Assembly (NCBI RefSeq): GCF_022539315.1
Contig: NC_066336.1
Span: forward strand, 5,088,600 to 5,152,599
Direction of reading: 5' to 3'
Origin: Serinus canaria
Taxonomy: Eukaryota; Chordata; Aves; Passeriformes; Fringillidae
DNA length: 64,000 nt
In this document: positions 37,265 to 49,000 of the stretch, in pieces
Layout of the letters: every line of letters starts with the position of its first letter
Numbering within the stretch: the stretch's first letter is position 1
Translations under genes and position numbers: made by a program
Notes under the pieces: generated by a model
Seen by the model: the letters and a program-made list of their open reading frames with translations, nothing else
What the model was told of the DNA's origin: nothing
Databases searched by the model: none

Positions 37265-38185
37265 CTATTTTTGCATGTCACACTGCAGGAGCAGGACGAT
37301 GGAGGGGTCGCTCTTGGCGGCCTCCTTGAACTCCTCCAGGGAGATCTGGTCATCCTTGTCCTTGTCCATCTTTGTGAAGATCTTGTCCACTCGCTGCTGG
37401 GGTGTCAGCCCATCCTGGTTCATCCTCATCATGATCACAGTCCCCACCATCTTGTAAATGGCCTGGAGGAGGATGAGAGTGGGAATGAGAGGGAATGCTG
37501 GAAGGACACAAGACCCCAGGACAAGGCAGGGGAAGGGGACAGGATTGCTGCTCTGTTGGGACCCTGCTCTATCAGATCCTCATCGAGCACCTTTCAGACA
37601 AGGCTCTGGGTAGGACAACTCATTCTTTGGTGCTGAAAGGGACTCAATATCTGTGAAAAGCCTGGGAGAAGCAAACAATCCCTGCTGGTTTGAAGCACGG
37701 GTACCTCAATGATCTCCAGCATCTCCAGGCGCGTGATCTTCCCGTCCCCGTCCAGGTCGTACATCTCGAAGGCCCAGTTGAGCTTCTGCTCAAAGGTGCC
37801 CCTGGAGGTGACAGACAGGGCACAGATGAACTCCCTGAAGTCGATGGTGCCGTCCCCGTTCTTGTCGAAGGTGCGGAACGCGTGCTGGGCAAACTTGGAG
37901 GCGTCTCCATAGGGGAAGAACTGCGGGAAGGAGAGAAGAGGGATGGAAATGAGGAGGGGGGAACTGGGCATGGAGGCTGCTCCAGCCCCCCAGGCAGCAC
38001 TCAGGCCCCCAGCTGGAGCCCACCTTGATGTAGAGCTGCTGGAACTCCTCCAGGTTGAGGATGCCGGTGGGGCAGTCCTTGAGGAAGCCCTTGTACCACT
38101 GCTTCAGCTCCTGCTCGCTGAACTCCGTGCTCCTCACCAGGTCATCCAGCATCTCCGGGGCCAGCTTGCTGCTGTGCTTGCCCAT
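37265..38185 (-). CDS. HPCAL4: HPCAL4, hippocalcin-like neuronal calcium sensor
   Basis: HPCAL4 is a neuronal EF-hand protein of the visinin-like group that reports cytosolic calcium at membranes. Coding exons: 38024-38185, 37705-37920, 37265-37462, giving 191 aa, the same length as human HPCAL4. The N-terminus [10 protein letters not shown] has the myristoylation glycine. EF1 (36-47) is the family's degenerate loop with C-P. Canonical loops are [12 protein letters not shown] (EF2), [12 protein letters not shown] (EF3) and [12 protein letters not shown] (EF4). The C-terminus is [12 protein letters not shown]. The exon carrying the ATG starts at 38193 after an AG acceptor, so a non-coding exon 1 lies upstream (best candidate ends at 40107). 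Intron 1 holds a CR1 fragment and a tandem duplication with telomere-like hexamers. Assignment is firm; the H/S residues at positions 4-5 are the main N-terminal change from human. Confidence 0.96.
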
Positions 38186-38493
38186 GGCTGCCCCTGGAAA
38201 GGAAAATCCACCCCAGACTGGAGAGGGATGGTCCTCCCAGGCCTTCATCCACCCTGGCTGATCCTGCATCCCTCTTCTCCTTGCTGGAGCTGATCCATCT
38301 GGCTGATGGGTGTCCATGAAGGACAGCAGTTGTGGCACTGGAAATGTGGCCGTGGCCTTTGCTGCTGGAGGTGTCCAGGAGCTGGCCCTGGGACAGCCAT
38401 CACCCCATCCCCTGGGTTCATTTTGGGCTGAAGGAAAACGCTCAAAAAGCAACTGAAAATTCAGAACTCTTCCCGTGGCCTTTGCCAGAGCAG

Positions 38494-38600
38494 GATCATA
38501 GAATGCTAGAATGGTTTAGGCTGGAAGGGACCTCATTTAGCTCCAGCCACACTGCCACGGCAAGGAACACCTTCCACCAGCACTTCTCTAAGGATAGGAC
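38494..38600 (-). mobile_element. CR1 LINE 3'-end fragment in HPCAL4 intron 1
   Basis: The plus strand reads ATCATAGAATGCTAGAATGG, then GGCTGGAAGGGACCTCATTTAGCTCCAG. This is the antisense of the avian CR1 3' terminus with its ATTCTATGAT tail. It is a short, diverged copy. Confidence 0.8.
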
Positions 38601-38712
38601 AACAAAGAATCTGCCATTTGGGCACATAAAAACCTCCCTGGCACCACAGGCCACGCAGCATCCAGCTGGCCACGGAGATGCCAATCCTCCTCCTTGGGGA
38701 GGACGGGTCTGT

Positions 38713-39045
38713 AAGGCTGCTTTTACTGCCTAGGGTCAGGGTTAGGGTTCCAGCTAGGGTTAGGGTTAACCACAATGCCCAGAGCTCCAGGGACACCACA
38801 GCTGTGAAAAGCATCCCAAGGGGAACCCAAAACTGCTACAACATGGCTGTTTCCGTGGCTTTTTCCTTGGAATTAGCCTTAACCCTAGGCTGCTTTTCCT
38901 GCCCTGGGTTAGGGTTACACCTAGGGTTAGCATCTCAGGAACCACAAAGCCCAGAGCTCCAGGCACACCAAAGGTTCCCAAGGGAAACCCAAAACTGCCT
39001 CACCATGGCTGCCTCCGTGGCTTTTTCCTTGGAAGCAGCCCCAGC
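38713..39045. repeat. 174-bp tandem duplication containing TTAGGG motifs
   Basis: Two diverged copies start at about 38713 and 38887. Both share AGGCTGCTTTT, a TAGGGTTAGGGTT-rich segment, CACAA.GCCCAGAGCTCCAGG, GGAA(A)CCCAAAACTGC and the CCGTGGCTTTTTCCTTGGAA end. The telomere-like hexamers (38731-38768 and 38903-38930) are part of the unit and not a pure array. Confidence 0.8.
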
Positions 39046-40106
39046 CCGTGGTCTGCAGCAGCAGAGCCCTGGCAGGCCCTGGCTGTGTGGGCAGCGAGCG
39101 GAGCCGCTCCGATACGCGCCGTGCCCGCTCCCACGCAGCCTTGGCTGCCAGCGCCGCTCAGCCGGAGCAGCAGATGGTTCTCCGGGAGCTCCTGGAGCTT
39201 CTCTCTCCGTGAAGTTGAGGAGAAGTTCACCTGGAGCCCAACCAAGCACCGTGTCCCCCCAGGGATTGGATGCGCTGGCCCTGCGGGCTCGGGGCACACG
39301 GGGGGACCCTGGGGTGGGTGATGCGGGGTTCCTCGTGCTCCCAGCCAGCCCTGCTCCCAGCAAATCCCACAGGCAGCAGCTCCTTCCTGCCCCATCATCC
39401 CACCAGCATCTGTCACCGTCTGCCGCGGCAGCAGGAGCCCACCAGCCCTCGGCAGCCCAGGGAGTGTCCGGACACCCACAGAACACAACCCCAGTTTGTG
39501 GAGCTGAGCTCAGTGACCCCAGCCGGGCTCCACAAACCCTCCTGGCACTGTGGTCTGGCTCTGAAGTGCTGGCATTGATCATAAACCATGCCAGGCACTC
39601 CACATGGACATAACTGCCATGCTCCAAGTCCTCCCACGGCTGGAGGGTGCAGCCCCTCACCACAGCTCAGCCCTCAGTGGCCGGGACTCCAGAGCAGCAT
39701 CCTGAGCTCCACAGCCCTCAAATCCCTTTTCCAAGCGGCACCCAGCCATGCCAGGGCAGGGAACAGAGCCCAGGAGGGAACCACACGCTCACCCCAAAGC
39801 ACCAACTGATCAGCAGCTGCTGATCCCAAAACCGGACAGAGGGGTGGCACTACAGGTGTCCCCCCCAGCCTGCACCAGCACCCCTGGATGGCACCCCAGG
39901 GAGCAAGGATGGGGCCCGGGGGTGGCTGGGGGCTCGGGGATGCTCTCCCCACCCGCACTATGGGATGGCTCCGTGCCACCGGCCCCGACACCCGCAGGAA
40001 GAGGCTCCCGGGAGCAGCTCCCGGCACCTGCCCCGACGGCGGCTCCGCACCGGAGGGAGCCGAGTCCCGGCCCCGCGGGCGCGGCTCCAGCCCCGACGGC
40101 CCTTAC

Positions 40107-40290
40107 CTGTGGTGCGGCGCGGGCAGGTGGCTGCTCAGCGGGGCCGGGCGGGGCGCGGAGCCGCTGCCGGTACCGGAGGGGCCGCGGTCCAGCCGCCGGC
40201 TCAGCCCGCGCCGCTCCCGCCCCTCTTGTAGCCGCGAGCCCCCCGCCCCCCCCGGCGGCGACGCTCGTCCATTGGCTGGGAGCGCTGTCA
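40107..40290 (-). promoter_or_regulatory. HPCAL4: HPCAL4 promoter and probable non-coding exon 1
   Basis: On the minus strand CACAG|GTAAGG at 40107/40106 is a consensus 5' splice site in a CpG island. It is the natural partner for the acceptor at 38194 before the coding exon. Upstream are GC boxes and a CCAAT box (minus strand AGCCAATGG; ATTGG at plus 40271-40275). The transcription start is not determined, so exon 1 limits are approximate (about 40107-40200). Confidence 0.55.
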
Positions 40291-40429
40291 ATCAGTCGGG
40301 AGGGGCCGCGGGGTGGGGGTCGAGGTGGGATACTGGGGGGTACTGGGATGCTGGGAGGGGAAATGGGGCCGGGATGCTGGGATCGGGGTGCGGGGGGATG
40401 TCGGCAGGGGGATCCCGGGGGTGCTGGCC

Positions 40430-42480
40430 CCTCACCGCCTGCACTGGGGACACTGGGACACGCCAGTGGCTCATCGCTTGGCACAGGCACGGCTGAAGCA
40501 CAGAGGAAAGAGGGACAAGAAAACCACTTTGATCTCCAGAACCAAACGAGGAATGTTTCCATGGAGATCGCCGAGCGCTTTTCCCGGTGACCTTGGCGTC
40601 CTGCTGGGATCCCAGTGCCACTGGGCCTGTCCCAAGCTGCCCCTCTGCATCTGGTGGCCACTGGGCCTGGATGAAGTCTTTGGCCAGCCAGGGCTGCTCC
40701 CCATCCCATCCCATCCCACCCCATCCCATCACCAGGAGGGTGTGGGGTGCCATGGGGTGCTCAGCCCTTCTCCAAGGCACCTGCCCTCAGGTGCACCCAC
40801 CTTCTCTGCAGGGGGGGCTGCAGGAAGCAGCAGAAGCTGCCCCAGCTGGAGGTGAGACAGGGCTGGGTTACAAAAACCACAAATATTTGCAGCAGTGGGG
40901 CTGAAGGGTTTCATCCTCCCCCACCCTGGGGGCAGGAGGGCTGGGACCCCCGCAGGGCTGGATGTGGCATCCTTGTGCCATGTCCCTGGCCAGGGCAGGA
41001 CCTCACCTGGAATGAGGTGATTCTGCCCCACGGATTTTGGGTCACCTCCACAGCCTCTGCTGGGCACGGGACGTGGCTCGGTGTGGCCCCAAAGCCTCTC
41101 CGTGAGCGTCCCCGAGAGCCGAGGGGGGATGAGCCCCCCCGGCCCCGCTGGCGGTTCCTGGATGTGGAGTAGAGAAGACACCAATTAGCAGCTCTGCAAA
41201 CCGCCCGTGCCCGGGGTGCTCCGGGGGACTGAAAAATTAATGAGGGCTTAATTGAAGCAGCGCAGGCTGCCAGGGCTGAGAGCGCCCCGGCTCAGCTCAC
41301 GGGAAGGGGGAGCCGAAGGGGCTGGGAGAGGCAGGGGAGCCCCAGGTGACAGGGATGCCCTTGGGATGAGGATCAGGGTGACTCTGTGGTGCTGGGATGT
41401 CCTTTTTGGGGCCCTGACACCCCAAGTCGTGGTGCTGGGATGGTGCCTGGGGATCATGGAGGGTTGGCAGCACTGGCACAGCACCCACTGGAGCACCCAA
41501 ACCGGGGCACCCCAAAACCTGCATGAGCCCAGGTTGGAATGGGATATTGGCCCTGGGTTTGCAGGGTGTCTGGGCGGGGGGACACCGCTGTGCAGGCAGC
41601 GCTGGCTCAGCCACAGCTTTTCCCTCCCCACTCCTGCAGCAGCATCCCCCAACACCCACCGCCGGGGCGCGGAGCTGCCAGGGCGCTGCCGATTCCTGAA
41701 AACCTCCCAATCCAGCGGCTCCGAGGAATGCAAAGGGCTGCAGCTTCCCCCAGCGGCTACAGGCTGCAGCAGCACGGCCCGGGGGGCTGCGCCCGATGGG
41801 GGCGACCCCGCAGCCCCCTCTGCCTCGGGCTGCTGCAACCCCCACAAACTGCGGGGGGCTTGGGGAGCAGGAATCACGGGTGGTCGTCCCAGAATCCCGA
41901 CAGCTCCTGTCCCTCTGCACTGCTCGGGTCACCCAGCGGTGACACTGCCGGTGCTCCGGGCGCTGGTGGCTCAGCCAGCCCCTCTGAGACTCACCCAGCA
42001 CAAAAGCCCCTGTAAAGGAGTGAGGAGTTGTTGTCACCCACCCCATGTCCCTGAGGGACAGCTCTGGGTGCCACTGGGCAAGCTGGACCTGGGGTGGGTG
42101 ACCCTAACACTGGGGTGCCTCTTGATGTCCTCACTTGTCATGCCCAGCGCTGGCCTGGGAAAAGGGGGGAGTCGGAGTAGAAAAGCAGAAATAGCCCAAT
42201 TTTGGGGTTCCTTTCCTCCTACATCACCCCTGCGGGAACAGCTCTGCGCTGGTTCCTGCCACCCAAACCCCTTCTGCCCCGTCCTGGGGGAGCTGATGAG
42301 GCACAGGAGGTGCTGCCTGCCCCAAACAGGGGTCCCGGCACGGAGGTCGGGTTTGTCCTCGCTGCGGTGGCACCAGGTGGGGTCGGTGCTTGTCCCCCTC
42401 CCCCGAGAGGGGACCGGGGGAAGCGGTGCCACCCATAGGCTGGGGCAGGAGCAAAGGAATATCTGTGTTTTCCCTCCCCC
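40430..42480. other. Intergenic between HPCAL4 and the CYRI-like gene
   Basis: The interval lies between two divergent promoters. It is GC-rich with a short CATCC-type repeat at about 40704-40730. A 454-aa open frame crosses it on the plus strand but has no recognisable domain and unlikely composition. No mobile element is seen. Confidence 0.5.
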
Positions 42481-42830
42481 TTCTGGGAGCTGGATCTGGC
42501 TCTGCTGTGGGGCGACCCTCTCGATGTCCCCGCATCCCCCGAACCCAGGGAGCGGCAGCCCGACCCCTCTCCCCGCCAGGCCGCAGAGCTTTGCCGGCCG
42601 GCACGCAGCGGGTTAAGCATCCCCGTCTCCCTCACACTTGAGACGTCACCGTCACCAGTGGCGTGGGGGGGCCGGGGGGCTATGGTGGTCTTTGTGGTGC
42701 ATTCGGCAGCTGGCGCAGGGCGGCTCACGCACACGGCGGGCGGCTCGTCCCCGCACCCCGCGCTCGGCAGCATCCGCAGACTCTCGGCCGCCGCCGCCGC
42801 CTGCCCACGCCGCGGGCTCCCACCGCCACG
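42480..42830 (+). promoter_or_regulatory. CpG-island promoter and probable non-coding exon 1 of the CYRI-like gene
   Basis: A strongly CpG-rich stretch runs from about 42.5 to 43.7 kb. At 42830/42831 there is a good 5' splice site (CCACG|GTGAGCG) after a CCG-repeat-rich segment, the usual look of a 5' UTR exon. The coding exons downstream start with 3' splice sites, so such a leader must exist. This candidate is inferred, not proven. Confidence 0.45.
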
Positions 42831-44692
42831 GTGAGCGCGGGCCGCCACGGGCACGGGGACAGGGCTGCCACCAGGCCCGAGAGCAGGGCGGGGGGTGTCC
42901 CCCAGGGACCCCGCCGGCAGCCGCCCCTCTCCGCGCTCTGTACCCCCAGCGCGGCGCTGGCCAGGAGCGGGGGTGGAGGGCTGGGTGCCGCTGGGGTGGG
43001 CGATGCTGGGGGGGGGGGTTGGCCCCACCTGGCGCTGCTGCAGCCCCGCGGTGGCCCCGGGTGGGTGCGGGCGCACGGTGGGTGCCCGCCCGCGCCGGCG
43101 GGGTGCTGCGGCTCGGCTCCCGGCAGCCCTGCGGTAAATCCGCTGCTCAGCCGCAGCCGCAGCCAGGCACGGGGAGCTCCTGCACACCCCCGGCCCCACT
43201 CGAGGGGGGCTCAGCCCCACGGGGGGCTCACACATCCCTTCGGTCAGGGAGCTCCCCGAACCGGGGGGTCGCCGCGCCGGGAACCGACCCAACTCCACCC
43301 TGCTCGGGGCTGGAGGTGCCCCTGCTCATCCTGGGGTGGGATCTGGCCCCGGCACCCCGATTCCCGGGACAAGCTGTGCCCTCCATGGAAAATCCTTCGG
43401 GCACCGTTCGCCCGACCCTGCGGTGGCTGCGGCGGTGCCGGCGCTGCCATGGGCGGGGGGCAGCGGGCGGGGGGTTCGGCGGCGGCGCGGGGTACCCAGC
43501 GGGCACCCAGCGGGCACCCGGCGGGCGGGTGGCTGCGGGGAGCGGGGCCAGGTCAAGGGGAAGGGGCAGGCAGCCCCCGGCCGGGGCTGCGGCGCTGCAC
43601 CAGGCTGCGGTGCCCAGGGCGATGCTGCGCAGGCAGCAAAGGGGCACAGCCCCAAAACGGTGACACGAGGTGGCCTGAGCCCGGGGGCATCGCTGCCCCT
43701 CCGGCGTGGCTAGCCCGGGCACTGTCGGCTCGGGGGAGGGATGCTCCTGGATGCAGGATTTGGTCCTGGCTGGAGCAGGAGTGGGGGTTCACCCCATCGG
43801 CTGGGTTGTACCCATGGAGGTGACACCTGCTGTGAGTCCCCATGGGGCAGGATGCTCGTGGGGAGCAGGGGGAGACGGCGCTGCGGGAACAGGGGCAGGT
43901 TCTGGAGCAGGGCTGGGGTGCAACGAGGCCACCGCAGGGAGGGACAGAAGCCGGGGCCACCTCGGGTGTGGCTGGGGACAGGGAGCCTGCTGTTCCCAGC
44001 CCTCCTGTGGCAGCACGTTCCTCTGTGAGCGCTGCCGGTTTGGGGGGGACTCTCCAGCGGATTTGGGGCGCACAATTCCCCCAGTTCAGCAGTGGGCACC
44101 CTGCACTGGGGGGAGCCCCTCACCCTCCCCTACAGCCCCCCTGGGAGGGATGTGCCATGGCCCCCCGGGCCAAGACCACCAGGCGGTTTAAGCACCTGGG
44201 AGCAAGGAAAGGGTGTAAAACAGGGGCTGGACCCCAAGCGGAGCCACCCTTACCCCAGCCCAAGGGGCTGCAGCAATCCCCAAACCAGCCCCTGGCACCA
44301 AACCCCTGCACCACGGCTCTGGAGTCACATCCGTGCCCCTTCCCTGGGCACAGAGTTCAGCAGTGACAAATCCCAGCCCCAAGCTGCCCGTCAAGGACAA
44401 CGGTGGCACGGGCACGAGGACGCCCGCACGCTGGTCACAGCCTGTGAGGCAGTACCAGGGCAGAGCAGGTGCCAATCTCCCACCCCACCGACTGCCCTGG
44501 CACCCTAGGGACCCCCCCCCCCCCAACACCCCAGGGACCTCCCAGGACCCTTTCAAACACCCCAGTGCTCAGCAGGATGAACCTCGGGGTCCCTGCACCA
44601 GAGCAGCTCTGGGTGTGTTTGGAGCACCCCAGTTTCCCCAAAACCAGTTGCATTTCAGGGTTGTGCAGCCCCAGTGCAAAGTGGGCCTGGGA

Positions 44693-44720
44693 GGAGGAGG
44701 AGGAGGAGGAGGAGGAGGAA
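44693..44720. repeat. (GGA)n microsatellite
   Basis: About nine perfect GGA/GAG units lie inside intron 1 of the CYRI-like gene. Confidence 0.9.
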
Positions 44721-45375
44721 GGCAGAGCCATCACTGTTGATGCCAAGGGTCTGTGCTGGGGCTGAGTGGGAAGTGCTGGGCTGGGGGGGTACAGCCCCAT
44801 TCCAGGCACGAGGCCACCCCATCCCTCCCCTGCTGTTCCAGCTCTCCCTCTCCCCTTCCCCAACCTCATTAATTAAACCCAAGTGCTTAATTACAACCTG
44901 CTGAGTCCTGTGGCTGCTTCCTGGTGCCTGCTGGCACCGTGGGGCCAATCCCGACCCCCCCATCCCTGCAGGAAAGGTGGGGTGCACTGGGGGAGCTCCC
45001 CGTTGCCTGCAGGATCTTCCCACAGCTCAGGAAAGAGCAAACCCAACCACTGGAGCTGGCAAAGTCATCCCTGGGGATCTTGGCCTCTCCGAGGAGGGAT
45101 GGGGACAGATGGCTCCACTCTGGGGTTATCCCCGAGCTGCTGGCAGGTCCCACAAGGGGTGAAGAGGGACGGGGATGCTCAGCCCGATGCCTGGTGAGCT
45201 CCCGGTGGCAGTAAAAAATAACCAAGGTAAAGAAGGTGAAGGCTGCTGGCAGCATGAGATGGAGGGGAGATCCAGTGTCCCACCGTGCTTCCCCTCCTGG
45301 TCACCCACCCATGGGTCCCCAGGGCAGGGAGGTGCCCCCTGGGGTGCCCTGACCCTCTTGTCCTCCTGCCCACAG

Positions 45376-45460
45376 GTCCCCACTGGCCCATGAAGTGACC
45401 CAGGTGGGTGGCACAGCCCCTGCTCCTGCCGTAGCCACCGCTGCCACACCAGGCACTGAG
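45376..45460 (+). other. Possible non-coding exon 2 of the CYRI-like gene
   Basis: The 85-base segment is bounded by a pyrimidine-rich acceptor (CTCCTGCCCACAG at 45363-45375) and a consensus donor (CTGAG|GTAAGG at 45461). It contains a minimal upstream ORF, ATG AAG TGA, at 45390-45398, which could damp translation. It could splice to either alternative first coding exon. Support is from splice-site quality only. Confidence 0.4.
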
Positions 45461-45981
45461 GTAAGGACCCGAGGGCACGGCCGTGGGGTGGGTGGGGTGC
45501 TCTGGCACGGGCCAAAGATCCCCAAACCGGGTCTGTGGGGCACAATTCCCATTGGGGTCTTCCCCTGTCCATGGGGGATGCCCAGCCCCATAACCCAGGG
45601 GAGTGGCATGACACCGTGGGGGTCACCTGGGGCTGCCCCCATCCTTTGGGATGCCAGGGTTGGGGAACTGGGGTGTCTCAGGGGTGGCAGCCCAGCCAGG
45701 GGTGCCCCAGGAGCACAAGGCTCCCAGACCCTCGCCCCTCTTCCCTTCCCTCTGGAGCTGTCAGAAATGCTGGGAGAGCTGTCACATTCCAGGGAATGCT
45801 CACAGCCACGTGCCCAGCCAGGAGGGATCGGGGTGGGCACAGGGAGGGGCTGTGGTGGCCCTTGGGGGCTCGGGGGTGCCGTGGTGGTGGCCCCTGGGGG
45901 CTCAGGGGTGCTGGGGTGTCCAGCTGGTGACACCAGTGCTGTTCCACTCTGTTCTGTTTCTCTCGCTCAGGTCTGCTGGCC

Positions 45982-46051
45982 ATGGGCAACCTGATAAAGG
46001 TATTGGGCAAAGATTTAGAAAACTGTCCTCATTTTTTCCTGGATTTTGAAA
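45982..46051 (+). other. Alternative first coding exon 1a (CYRIA-type N-terminus)
   Basis: It encodes 23 residues, MGNLIKVL then [15 protein letters not shown], and ends in phase 1 at GAA A|GTAAGT. The exon begins at 45971 after CTCGCTCAG, so it is an internal exon with an 11-base leader segment. The ATG is in a good context (GGCCATGG). The PHFFLDFE form matches the CYRIA N-terminus as I know it. Confidence 0.88.
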
Positions 46052-49000
46052 GTAAGTCCCATGAGCAGGGTGGGCAGGGGGAGGGTGCCAGGGCTGCCAC
46101 CGCAGCTGCTGCCCAGAGGATGGGGACAGGCACAGTGTCCCTGAGCAGCCCCGTGTCCCCAGGTGCTTTGGGGCCCTGAAAAAGTCTCCAAAGCGGGACC
46201 CCAGGAGATGCCCCATCCCTCAGAGTGGGACAGATGTCCTGGTGGGATGCAGGATGCAGCAGGACCTGGCCTGGCACCACCTCAGGCACACACCACGGTT
46301 GTTAGCTGATGGCGCTGGTGGCCGTGTGGCATGTCCCGTGACACCGCCAGGACAGGGACAGCCTGCAGGCTGGGAAAGGAGGAGGGAGTGATCCGTGCCA
46401 CCTGCACTGCTGGGAAGGTCAGCGCGGTGGCTGCAGCCTGCGCCGAGGGATGGGGAGCAGGGACCTGCCTCAGCTTCCCGTGGATCTGGGCTAAGGGCCA
46501 GGAAAGGACCGCTCTCGGCCCCCCAGGCTGGGCACGGGGGGGTACGGGACACGGTGGCCTCGGTGGCAGGATGCCAGGCCGGGCACAGCCCCAGGGCTCC
46601 TCTGGCTCCCCCTCCGGCAATTCCTCCCAGGGCACAGCTCAGAGCAGGAGTGAGGAGGGTGAAAAGAGTGCAGTGACACCTGCCCGCCCCAGCCCTGTCC
46701 CCAGCTCCATCCCCAGCGGGGACAGGCCGTGCACAGCTCCCCACACCACCTCTGACTCCAGCACCCCCCAAAATACCCGGGGCTGGGGTCCCACAGCCCC
46801 CCACTCCCACGGCGAGGAACCTCCTGCTCCTCCTGGCTCCTTTGAGGCGACACAAACTTCTCCTGCCTCCAGCCCCCTCTAGAGCCCCCCGGCACAGCTC
46901 TGGGGGCTCCCCAGGACCCCTCTGCACTAGAGTAGGGCTTTGGCTGTAGCCAAGACTCCGGGGACTTCAGGGACTTCCCGGCGGCTTCTCCTCCCTTCGC
47001 TCCTCCCTCTCCATCACCCCATCCGCCAGCGCTCATCACCATCGGGGGGGAAGAGGCTGCACCCGGGGCCGGGAGCGGACGCGGGGTCACCCCCGGAGCC
47101 CCCCGAGCCCCCGGGGAGCAGCGGGGGGAGGACGGGGCTCCGGCCACCGCCGCTGCCCGCAGCCCAGCACCTCTTCCCCGGGCTCCACCTCACCATCATG
47201 CTTTTTTCCTCTTGTTTCTTCTCTTGCAGGTTTCACATGGGGAACCTTCTAAAAGTGTTGACTTATAACGAACTTGACCAAGGCCCTAATTTTTTCCTTG
47301 ACTTTGAAAGTGAGATGGGATTTTTATTTTCCGTTTTTGTTTCGTCCTTAATCCTGAGTTCCACATCCACACCATTTTGAGTTCTTTGTCCCCGTCGCCC
47401 ATCGCATCGCGCCCATCCCAGACGTCCTCCCCCACCTTTGCCATCCGGGGGTGTCCCCGGGGAGGGGGTCCAGGCCCGTGGCCGGGGGCTGTCGCTCCGC
47501 ACCTCTCCCCCGGGGCGCTTTGCAGCCTCTTGGGGCCGAGGGCAGCTCGGGGACCCCTCGTGGTGAGCAGGACCGCGGGCACAGGGCAGTCAGGACTCCC
47601 CCCCACCCGCTCCCCGCTCCACGGCTTGACTTGAGCTCGGGCAAGGAGAACGGACCAGGGGCACAATCCGGCCAGGAAGGGCTGCGGGCCGGCGGGGGAG
47701 CCGCGGCGCGGGGTGCTGGCACCCCGCTCTGGCTCTCTCCGCCCCGGGCCCCGCTCAGAGCCCTCCGGGTTTCTCTCCCCGGGGCGCTGCCCTGCAGATG
47801 CGCAGCCCACGGAGGCCGAGACGGCGGTGTGGAACCAGGTGAACGCCGTGCTGGAGGAGGCGCAGACCATCCTGGCCGAGCTGCAGTCCTACACGGGAGC
47901 CGGGCAGGAGATCCGAGAGGTGGGTGCAGCCCCGGCGCTCGCTGCCCGCGCACCCTCCGTGCCTTGGGGCAAGCGCTGGCGCTCTCCCCTCGCAGGCCAT
48001 CCAAAACCCCGGCGACCTGCGGCTGCAGGAGCGCGCCTGGAGCGCCGTGTGCCCCCTGGTCGCCAAGCTGAAACGCTTCTACGAGTTCTCCCTGCGGCTG
48101 GGTGAGTGCCTGAGCTCCCTGCAACCCCACCTGCATCCCGCATCCCGCATCCCGCATCCCCCGGAGGCGGCGGGAGTCCTGCCCGTGGAGAGAGCACTCA
48201 GCTCGGGATGCTGCGCTGTGCCTCAGTTTCCCCTCGGGGGGTGTGGAGGTGTAGAGGGGGACCGGGAGTGCTCTGTCCCCAGAGAACGCCCTGCGGAGCC
48301 TGCTGGAGGCCCTCACCAGCCCTCCCTACGCCCCGACCCAGCACCTGGAGCGGGAGCAAGCCCTGGCCAAGCAGTTCGCCGAGATCCTGCACTTCACCCT
48401 CAGCTTCGATGAGCTCAAGGTGCCTCCCTGTGCGGGGTGACAGCGAGGGGGGTCCCTACACGGGGACCCTGCGAGCCAGCAGAGCCCCTTGGGTACCCTA
48501 ACCGTGGTGTGCCCCCCCCCCTCAGATGACCAACCCTGCCATCCAGAACGACTTCAGCTACTACAGACGGACCATCAGCCGGAATCGCATCAACAACCTG
48601 CAGGTGGGAGGACTCTGCTCTTCCCCCGGCCACCACAGGGCTGGGAATGGCTTGGGGGGGCTCAGCCACCCCAGTGACCCCCACCACACCCCTCAGCTGG
48701 ATGCAGAGAGCGAGGTGAACAACGAGATGGCCAACAGGATGTCCCTGTTCTACGCCGAGGCCACCCCCATGCTGAAAACCCTCAGCAATGCCACCACCAA
48801 GTTCGTTTCAGAGGTGAGGGGGGCTGGGGGGACCCCCGGGGTGGGCAGAAACCCCCTCCAGCCACCACACGTGGGGGAAACAGCAGCTGGGACCTGCTGG
48901 GTTTCAGAACAAGACCCTCCCAATCGAGGACACGACCGACTGCCTGAGCACCATGGCCTGCGTGTGCAGGGTGATGCTGGAGACCCCGTGAGTGCCCCAC

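Noticed and set aside
41252..43823. Plus-strand open frames of 454, 341 and 386 aa
   Set aside because: They sit in and beside the CpG island of the CYRI-like gene, are rich in G, A, P and R, overlap each other in different frames, and match no family I know.
47237..47309. Exon 1b as a pseudo-exon left from duplication of exon 1a
   Set aside because: It keeps the frame, acceptor, donor and phase, and its residues match a different CYRI N-terminal type rather than a decayed copy of 1a.
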